From JAPLDA01 sp043783155 (lineage in GTDB: Bacteria; Bacteroidota; Bacteroidia; AKYH767-A; 2013-40CM-41-45): a DNA stretch of 51,287 nt. Shown here piece after piece: positions 25,313 through 30,974 of this stretch (position 1 is the first letter of the stretch; every line of letters starts with the position of its first letter). The stretch spans positions 1 through 51,287 of the forward strand of contig JAYVZS010000132.1 in assembly GCA_043783155.1 (NCBI GenBank), in the 5' to 3' direction. Under the pieces are notes generated by a model, which had not been told where the DNA came from, did no database searches, and saw only the letters and a list, made by a program, of their open reading frames with translations. Position numbers and translations under genes: made by a program.

Positions 25313-25688
25313 AGTTATGCTATAAAATTGGATAGCGTGCGAAGGTAAAAAATAAATGCAAAAACGTTCATTTTATAACATTGCTTCACTTTCACTTCAG
25401 AAAATGATATGGGATCGAGAAATCATGAACGGATAATTTCTATGCTCATTATTTTATCTTTGCCTACCGTTTTTGGAAGGAGATGTGAGATGTGAGACAT
25501 GAGATATAAGACTTTGGAAGTTGGAGGCGTCTAACCAATGAACCAATATCGGATGCGGGAAGAGAGACGGAGGACAAGGGATGTTGGAAACCTGCTGAAA
25601 CACCTCACAAATAAACTACTGAACCAATCAACTAACAATTAACAACTAACTCACCAATACACCAACTAATCAAATCATCAATTCAAAA
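25313..25688. other. Intergenic region with candidate promoter
   Basis: TATCTTTG at 25455-25462 matches the Bacteroidota -7 box and could drive the methyltransferase gene, about 225 bases downstream. The interval between is built of dispersed words such as GAGATGTGAGATGTGAGAC, TTTGGAAGTTGGAGGCG and CAACTAACTCACCAATAC, all typical of this genome's intergenic filler. No gene is visible. Confidence 0.35.
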
Positions 25689-26462
25689 ATGAGCAGCCAC
25701 GAACGCGCCTTACAAGACGAAGCCAATAATGTTACTTACCAGCGTTGCCAATACGCATACGAGTGGGCAAAAGATTTTATCGCCGGGAAAGATGTTTTAG
25801 ATGTTGGCTGCGGACTCGCTTACGGCGCTTCTTTAATGGCGCAGTCGGCGAAGAAAATTACCGGCATCGACTACGACACGGAAGTAATCGAACAGAACAG
25901 GCAGAACTATTCAAGTATTACAAACATCGACTTTAAACAGGGTGCTGTGCCTCCACTTCCATTTCCTGATGAGTCGTTTGATGTGGTGACTACATTTCAG
26001 TTCATCGAACACATTCATCACAGGAAAGAATTTACAAAAGAGTGTTTACGTGTCGTAAAAAAAGGCGGCAAAGTATTGATAACCACACCGAATACAAAAC
26101 GCTCGTTGGCGAGAAATCCGTTTCACATTCACGAATACACGTTTGATGAAATGAATAAAGAAGTATCACTTTACACGACCAATTTTGAATTGCTTGGGTT
26201 GAATGCAAGCGAGCGGGTACGGAAATATTATGATGAGAACGGAAAATTCGTGCGGATGATATTGAAGTTCGACATTTTCGGATTGCATAAAATACTGCCT
26301 GGAAAAATACTGCATATCCCTTATAACTGGATTACGAGTTTAATGCGTAACAAGTTGAAAGAGAAAGTTTCGCAGACAGCGGACATCACGATGAAAGATT
26401 TTTTTCTCCAAAAAAACGACCTCGACGATTGCTGGGACATCTTTGTAATTGCCGGAAAATAA
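25689..26462 (+). CDS. Class I SAM-dependent methyltransferase
   Basis: This 257-residue methyltransferase of the Methyltransf_11/25 type has motif I VLDVGCGLAYGASLMA (about 36-51), the acidic ribose contact ITGIDYD, motif GAVPPLPFPDESFDVVTTFQFIEHI and post-motif VVKKGGKVLITTPNTK. It resembles enzymes acting on quinones, lipids or glycans; the DxFDVVTxxxxxEH pattern alone does not decide. It lies just upstream of tRNA-Gln and the accessory island, on the same strand as the tRNA, and is the last core gene before the island. Confidence 0.85.
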   Translation: MSSHERALQDEANNVTYQRCQYAYEWAKDFIAGKDVLDVGCGLAYGASLMAQSAKKITGIDYDTEVIEQNRQNYSSITNIDFKQGAVPPLPFPDESFDVVTTFQFIEHIHHRKEFTKECLRVVKKGGKVLITTPNTKRSLARNPFHIHEYTFDEMNKEVSLYTTNFELLGLNASERVRKYYDENGKFVRMILKFDIFGLHKILPGKILHIPYNWITSLMRNKLKEKVSQTADITMKDFFLQKNDLDDCWDIFVIAGK

Positions 26463-26491
26463 AGAGCTGGTTTGAATTTTTAACCTGATTC

Positions 26492-26521
26492 TTGCCAGAA
26501 AGAAACTTTCCTTTACTTTTG
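26492..26521 (+). promoter_or_regulatory. Bacteroidota-type promoter of tRNA-Gln
   Basis: TTG (26492-26494) and TACTTTTG (26514-26521, matching TAnnTTTG) are separated by 19 bases, the usual -33/-7 spacing. The tRNA begins 12 bases downstream. Confidence 0.7.
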
Positions 26522-26533
26522 CGTTCCCAAAAT

Positions 26534-26606
26534 TGTCCTATGGTGTAACTGGCAACACGCTTGATTTTGATTCAAGAAAGTCTAGGTTCGAGCCCTAGTA
26601 GGACAA
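26534..26606 (+). tRNA. tRNA-Gln (anticodon TTG)
   Basis: A 73-nt cloverleaf. The acceptor TGTCCTA pairs with TAGGACA, followed by discriminator A. The anticodon arm is CTTGA-TTTTGAT-TCAAG with TTG at loop positions 34-36, and the T arm is CTAGG-TTCGAGC-CCTAG. CCA is not encoded. It marks the left edge of the accessory island region. Confidence 0.95.
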
Positions 26607-26622
26607 CACCCTGGTAAACAAT

Positions 26623-26660
26623 CCCCCTGCGAGTTTTTTATTTGCAGGGGGATTTTATTT
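26623..26660 (+). terminator. Intrinsic terminator of tRNA-Gln
   Basis: CCCCCTGC (26623-26630) pairs with GCAGGGGG, followed by ATTTTATTT. The distal T-run overlaps the stop codon of the integrase remnant on the other strand. Confidence 0.85.
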
Positions 26661-26756
26661 GAGGGGCCGGTACTTCCTTGATTCGTCTCTTGATAATTCC
26701 GTTTTACCTCGTTCGTCATACTTCAGGTAAAAGTTAACTTTTGCTGTTTGCATCAT
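26655..26756 (-). pseudogene. 5' remnant of a tyrosine recombinase gene
   Basis: From ATG 26756 the frame reads MMQTAKVNFYLKYDERGKT and stops after 33 codons at the tRNA-Gln terminator. It aligns with the start of the integrase at 38160 (MMKTAKVNFHLKCEKANKVT), and the upstream DNA of both is nearly identical. The body of the gene is gone. I read it as the relic of an earlier element integrated at the same tRNA-Ser site. Confidence 0.75.
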
Positions 26757-26865
26757 TTGATTTTTTTAAACTGTTAAGAAATTTGAACAACAAAGGGACT
26801 TTTAATTCGATCCTTAAAATAGCAATTGCTTAGCAAGTCAGTAGTGACGCGGGTTTTCAGAAAAA

Positions 26866-26906
26866 TTAGGATACCTCAAAAAAAAATTTTGGGCGAGGTA
26901 TCCTAA
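26866..26906. repeat. Conserved inverted repeat in left att region
   Basis: TTAGGATACCTC (26866-26877) pairs perfectly with GAGGTATCCTAA (26895-26906) around a 17-nt A/T-rich loop. The right att region has the same stem (38269-38310) with a different loop. A related half-site AGGTATCCGAATAGGTA lies near 27103. It could be an integrase arm site or a recombination-directionality site. Confidence 0.6.
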
Positions 26907-26956
26907 TAGGTACACTTCTCTGTGGCATTTTATGAACCCGGTGAACCCGTTCGAAA

Positions 26957-26992
26957 TAAAAAACCCCTGAAATTGCGCAGCAATCAAGGGTT
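26957..26992 (-). terminator. Duplicate of the tRNA-Ser terminator
   Basis: Read on the minus strand, AACCCTTGATTGC-TGC-GCAATTTCAGGGGTT followed by TTTTA forms a hairpin with a U-run. It is the copy of the functional terminator at 38362-38396 and now sits behind a tRNA fragment. Confidence 0.7.
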
Positions 26993-27256
26993 CTAATACT
27001 GTGTGAACTTTATGAATCAGGGATCAGCGGAGAGAGTAGGATTGTAACCTACCGCTGAATGCCTTGATTGATAAGGGTTTCAGACTATATACTACTTCAG
27101 GTATCCGAATAGGTAACCTGTTTTTTGCCCTTGTTTTTGCTACTTTAAAATTCTTATCAAAGTACGTTTGCTGGAGACAAAAATAATAATTTTCCAATTG
27201 ATTTCTACATTGCCCTGCTTTTAAAAAGTAAGAAATATCAATCGCCAGCCGGATAC

Positions 27257-27601
27257 TCAAATTTGTTTTCCCATTTCATTTTCTTGAGTCAGTAATTTAA
27301 AATCGGTAATTACAACATCGACCTGTTTTAATCTCGTTCCTGTCTCATTTGAATATTCTGATATTACAAGCCGACCCTCAACAAAAACATGATCCCCTTT
27401 TTTTAAACACGCTACAATTTTCGCGGCGTGTTGTTCCCAGCCTAAAATACTAAACCAAGAAGTGGAATTAACTCTTGCACCCGATTTATCTTCACGCTCT
27501 TCAGTCACTCCAAGAGCAAATTGGGCAAACTTTTTAGACTTTTTAATTGTAATAAGTTTTGGGTCGTTCCCGACTGTGCCAATGAGCATAATTTTATTCA
27601 T
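27257..27601 (-). CDS. ssb: Single-stranded DNA-binding protein
   Basis: This is an OB-fold SSB of 114 residues. The start MNKIMLIGTVGNDPKL, the STSWFSILGWEQHA strand and the GDHVFVEGRLVISEY motif are typical. It is shorter than housekeeping SSBs and lacks the long disordered linker and acidic C-terminal tip (it ends NEMGKQI), as in plasmid or element-borne SSBs. It starts 18 bases after the fic stop, so both are probably one transcript. It may support replication or repair of the element, together with the primase-helicase encoded divergently. Confidence 0.9.
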   Translation of the reverse strand: MNKIMLIGTVGNDPKLITIKKSKKFAQFALGVTEEREDKSGARVNSTSWFSILGWEQHAAKIVACLKKGDHVFVEGRLVISEYSNETGTRLKQVDVVITDFKLLTQENEMGKQI

Positions 27602-27619
27602 ATTGATAGAAAGATGATT

Positions 27620-29092
27620 TTAGCTTTGCTCTCCTGTAACAATATTAAGGTTTGCTTCTGTAGATTCGGAAAATGCATTGCACTTTTCCAGGTACTGCTG
27701 CATTGCATTCATATTGTCACCCGATACGTTTTCGCTGAACTCCTGTGCTCTTTGCAGCATTCTGATATAAGTATCTGTATCGTGTTGCCTTGTTAGTTTT
27801 CTCAACGCTCCCATATAATCATCCCTGAACACGGTGGGAATAATAATTTTGGAATGTCCGGCCTTTACCAGCTCAGCATTCATCATTACCCGCGCTATTC
27901 TTCCATTCCCATCCAGGAATGGATGAACCTCGCTAATGACAAACATGATGTATGCAGCTTTTGCGAATGGATGACTGATGGCTCTGTAAAAATCAAAACT
28001 TTGAATTAATGTTCCATTTACCAAATTGAAATCTACGAATGATGTTTGTCCTGCAAAATTATTTTTGTCTTTAAAAAGTCCCGGCTGTTTCGTTGATCTC
28101 GTACTCAATAATATTTTGTGTCTGTCACGTAGCATCTTTAATAATTCCTCCGCTGTCGCGGGTGTTCTTGACATTTCCTCGCGGTTGGAAACAATGTGGT
28201 ACGTGCCCAGCACATCATGGCTGTCTTCATTTCGCGCTGGAAGAGGTGTATTTGATTTTATGATTTGTTTTGCTTCTTCAACTTCGAACACCGTTCCTTC
28301 GATGTAGTTGGAAAAATAGCTTTCAAAAAAAGCAAAGTTGCGAAAGGATTGAATGGAAGTGTTTTTATCCGGTCGATTTTTAAATTCCTGGTTTTGCAAC
28401 ACGCGAAACAGTTCTTCGAATAATTGAATCCGGTCAGGATCAAATGGTGAACCGAATGCTCTTGCTTTTGCCAGAGGTGAGGAAAGTATTCTTGAAGGCT
28501 GTGTTGTTAAGAGTGCGCTGATAATTTTATTCAGTCCCTCATACTCTTTTTTCATTTTGAGTTTCGTTGCAATTTTTTTTGCGTCGTCTCTCAGGTTATT
28601 GATTTCCGATTCACCGTTAACACGGATTATCTGTTCTAATTTTTCTTCGATTTCTGGTAACGTCAGACACTTTGATGTTGGACCGGCATTTCTTGACGCT
28701 TGTAAATTTTCCAGGAAGGCTCTTGGCTTCTGCGATACATAAAGTCCTTCTGAAATAGTATTATCGCCTGGTGTGGGGCCTGACCCTTCAATAAAACTGA
28801 TGGTGATTCCTGGCAGCGAAATTTTTTTTGTGTATTTGTAAGTAAGAAAAATGTAGCCAGATTGTGTCGGCGCGAATTCAATGGCGGACCGGTGACTCAG
28901 CACTGCACCGGGATATAAATTGCCAAGGATCGAGAAAAGATTTCTTCTGATGATTATCTCATCGGCATCAGTCAGGTTTGAGGTATAAACCCTCGGAGAA
29001 ATTTTCCTGATTTTACCTTCCTTTTCAAGCTTCGATATGCTCCTTGAAATTTTCGGGTCTGAGGTTGAAAAAATGACTTCTTTCAGGTCCAT
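27620..29092 (-). CDS. Fic protein fused to an AbiEi-like winged-helix module
   Basis: Residues 1 to about 180 resemble type IV antitoxins of the AbiEi group: a winged helix (KISRSISKLEKEGKIRKISPRVYTSN) followed by PGAVLSHRSAIEF. The C-terminal half is a Fic domain with the full catalytic motif HPFLDGNGRIAR (390-401), which transfers AMP or another nucleotide part onto hydroxyl side chains. An inhibitory helix motif SNYIEG (261-266) fits (S/T)xxxE(G/N) and sits before the active site, so the enzyme is self-inhibited. It is transcribed towards ssb and diverges from abiEi; a phased repeat array lies directly upstream. DNA binding by the N-terminus is inferred from family resemblance. Confidence 0.85.
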   Translation of the reverse strand: MDLKEVIFSTSDPKISRSISKLEKEGKIRKISPRVYTSNLTDADEIIIRRNLFSILGNLYPGAVLSHRSAIEFAPTQSGYIFLTYKYTKKISLPGITISFIEGSGPTPGDNTISEGLYVSQKPRAFLENLQASRNAGPTSKCLTLPEIEEKLEQIIRVNGESEINNLRDDAKKIATKLKMKKEYEGLNKIISALLTTQPSRILSSPLAKARAFGSPFDPDRIQLFEELFRVLQNQEFKNRPDKNTSIQSFRNFAFFESYFSNYIEGTVFEVEEAKQIIKSNTPLPARNEDSHDVLGTYHIVSNREEMSRTPATAEELLKMLRDRHKILLSTRSTKQPGLFKDKNNFAGQTSFVDFNLVNGTLIQSFDFYRAISHPFAKAAYIMFVISEVHPFLDGNGRIARVMMNAELVKAGHSKIIIPTVFRDDYMGALRKLTRQHDTDTYIRMLQRAQEFSENVSGDNMNAMQQYLEKCNAFSESTEANLNIVTGEQS

Positions 29093-29101
29093 TGATAAAA
29101 A

Positions 29102-29234
29102 TTTTCTACTAAAAATGATTTCATAGGCAAATATAGCAAATGTTTTCTACTAATAGATAGATTTAAGCAAAATATTTCTATTAAATTATATTATTTTCTA
29201 CTAATATTGAGAATTTGAATAATATTTTCTATTA
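29102..29234. promoter_or_regulatory. Helically phased TTTTCTAYTA operator array
   Basis: Five near-identical decamers lie in the fic-abiEi divergent region: TTTTCTACTA at 29102-29111, 29143-29152 and 29194-29203, TTTTCTATTA at 29225-29234, and ATTTCTATTA at 29174-29183. Start-to-start distances are 41, 31, 20 and 31, close to 4, 3, 2 and 3 turns of B-DNA, so all boxes face the same side. The first box is 9 bases from the fic start codon. This looks like a cooperative repressor site, probably for the winged-helix part of the Fic fusion. Confidence 0.6.
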
Positions 29235-29259
29235 TGGTTCTAAGCTTGTCTTAGAAATA

Positions 29260-29298
29260 TTTTGCGAAAGGTAGTGAAATGTGCTACCTTTCGCAAAA
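29260..29298 (+). promoter_or_regulatory. Inverted-repeat operator in front of abiEi
   Basis: TTTTGCGAAAGGTAG (29260-29274) and CTACCTTTCGCAAAA (29284-29298) form a perfect 15-bp inverted repeat with a 9-base spacer, ending 11 bases before the abiEi start. Characterised AbiEi antitoxins repress their own operon by binding inverted repeats, so this is the expected operator. A hairpin in the mRNA leader is an alternative. Confidence 0.7.
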
Positions 29299-29309
29299 AT
29301 TTACTCACC

Positions 29310-30134
29310 ATGATTTCGTCAATAAACTATAACCGAATAGAAACATGGATAACCCAATGCCTTTCAAAAGGAAAAACCTCTTTCAGTTTGAAAGAGGTGA
29401 AAAAAGAATTTGAAAATGATTCAGCCATTACCATAAAGTTCGGATTAAACAGATTGGTTCAGAAGGGAAAAGTGGTTCCAATTTTCAAGGGCTATTATGT
29501 GATCGTTCCAGCGCAATATTCTTCCAAAGGAATTTTACCTACAGTAATGTTTATTGACGGGCTAATGAAATTTCTTCAGCGCAAATATTATATAGCACTT
29601 TTAAATGCAGCGGCGCTTCATGGTGCATCGCATCAACAGCCACAAGAATATTTTGTGGTAACTGAATATCCTGTATTGAGAGCAACTAACAAGAAAGGAC
29701 TTAAAATAAATTACATCTGCACAAGACAACTTCCACCGGATACACTAACCGAAAAGAGAAAAACGGAAACAGGGTACATCAATATTTCAAATCCGCTACT
29801 GACAGCAATTGACCTGATTAGTTATGAAAAGAAAATAGGCGGACTTAACAGAGCATCAACTGTAATTAACGAGTTGCTTGAAACAGTAAAACGAAATGAT
29901 GTAAGCGAAGAATTAATAAACTATGCAAGCGTTTCCTCTTTGCAAAGATTGGGTTTTGTATTAGACGAAATTTTAAACAAGAAGGAAATTGCTGACCGAA
30001 TATTTTCACTCTGCAAAAAAGCAGGAATCAAATTTTACTTAATTCCATTGAAAGCATCAGCCAAGAAAAGCAAAGAAGTTCTGAATGAAAAATGGAAATT
30101 GATGATTAATACAGAAATTGAAATTGATTTTTAA
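29310..30134 (+). CDS. abiEi: Type IV toxin-antitoxin antitoxin AbiEi
   Basis: This 274-residue protein is the antitoxin and autorepressor of an AbiE system. The frame is open from a TTG at 29262, but that part lies inside the inverted repeat, so ATG 29310 (MISSINYNRIETWI) is chosen. The N-terminal winged helix (SFSLKEVKKEF...RLVQKGKVVPIFKGYYVI) is followed by the AbiEi antitoxin domain (YYIALLNAAALHGASHQQPQ, then ISNPLLTAIDLISYEKKIGG). In the known system AbiEi counters the AbiEii nucleotidyltransferase without stable complex formation. The toxin gene follows after 48 bases. Confidence 0.85.
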   Translation: MISSINYNRIETWITQCLSKGKTSFSLKEVKKEFENDSAITIKFGLNRLVQKGKVVPIFKGYYVIVPAQYSSKGILPTVMFIDGLMKFLQRKYYIALLNAAALHGASHQQPQEYFVVTEYPVLRATNKKGLKINYICTRQLPPDTLTEKRKTETGYINISNPLLTAIDLISYEKKIGGLNRASTVINELLETVKRNDVSEELINYASVSSLQRLGFVLDEILNKKEIADRIFSLCKKAGIKFYLIPLKASAKKSKEVLNEKWKLMINTEIEIDF

Positions 30135-30182
30135 TTGGTTCAGCGAAACAATTGAAAAAATATGATCGAAATAAATTAACAA

Positions 30183-30974
30183 ATGATACCACAGGCATAC
30201 ATAACGGAATGGAGTAAAAATGTGCCCTGGCAAACAAACGAACAGGTAGAACAAGACCTTGTCATTTGCAGAGCGCTGGTTGAAATCTTCAAAGACGATT
30301 TTCTTGCTGACAGTTTAGCGTTCAGAGGTGGGACTGCTTTACATAAACTTTATTTACAGCCACAGCCAAGATATTCTGAAGACATTGATTTGGTGCAGGT
30401 TCGTTCAGAACCAATTAAAGAAACAATTCAGCATTTGCAGAAAGCACTTTCTTTTCTTGGTAATGCAAATGTTACTTCCAGAAGAGACAACAATACGGTT
30501 TATTATCGCTTTGAATCGGAGTTTCCGCCGGTTCAAAAAATGAAACTCAAAATAGAAACAAATTGCAGAGAGCACTTTTCAATTTTGGGTTGGGAGAAGA
30601 AACCATTCGATGTTAAATCGGAATGGTTTCAGGGGGAATGCCTTCTTACCACATATAAGCTGGAAGAACTTTTGGGAACTAAGCTTCGGGCGTTGTACCA
30701 GAGAAGAAAAGGGAGAGATTTATTTGACCTTTGGAAAGCATTGACAAACTCTGATGCAAATCCAGATCAAATCATAAAATGCTACAAGGAATACATGAAG
30801 TTTTCTTTGACGAAACCGATTCCAACAAAGAAGGAGTTTCTCATGCAAATGGAAGCGAAGAAAGCCGATGCGGAATTTTTAGGTGATACTGTTGCCCTGC
30901 TAAGACCAAATGAAAAGTATAATCATGAAGAGGCGTTTGAATTGGTTATAAAAAATCTTATTGAACTCATGTGA
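30183..30974 (+). CDS. abiEii: Type IV toxin AbiEii nucleotidyltransferase
   Basis: This 263-residue toxin is of the AbiEii (DUF1814) family with the polymerase-beta fold. Conserved motifs are FRGGTALHKLYL (residues 47-58), the catalytic RYSEDIDLV with metal-binding Asp residues (63-71), and the RDLFDLW block, all as expected of an active toxin. Members use nucleotides to modify tRNA or other targets and stop growth, giving abortive phage resistance. The stop TGA (30972-30974) overlaps a GTG that can start the next gene, which couples the toxin to the primase-helicase. Confidence 0.85.
   Translation: MIPQAYITEWSKNVPWQTNEQVEQDLVICRALVEIFKDDFLADSLAFRGGTALHKLYLQPQPRYSEDIDLVQVRSEPIKETIQHLQKALSFLGNANVTSRRDNNTVYYRFESEFPPVQKMKLKIETNCREHFSILGWEKKPFDVKSEWFQGECLLTTYKLEELLGTKLRALYQRRKGRDLFDLWKALTNSDANPDQIIKCYKEYMKFSLTKPIPTKKEFLMQMEAKKADAEFLGDTVALLRPNEKYNHEEAFELVIKNLIELM

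Larger units (their letters stand above)
26719..27052. repeat. Left 334-bp direct repeat (att region)
   Basis: It aligns without length change to 38123-38456 at an offset of 11,404 bases. It contains the first codons of an integrase, about 270 bp of non-coding sequence with an inverted repeat, the tRNA-Ser-type terminator, and a 3' tRNA-Ser end (CGGAGAGAGTAGGATTGTAA). It is read as an internal att scar between tandem elements. Confidence 0.85.

Noticed and set aside
26534..26606. tRNA-Gln as the integration site
   Set aside because: No duplicate of its 3' end is seen in the island; the duplicated tRNA end belongs to tRNA-Ser.
27024..27260. 78-codon open frame after ssb
   Set aside because: It starts with TTG, overlaps the att scar, uses residues with no family resemblance and is explained by chance.
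29102..29234. TTTTCTAYTA repeats as a CRISPR array
   Set aside because: The repeats are only 10 bp, the spacers vary from 10 to 31 bases, and no cas genes are present.
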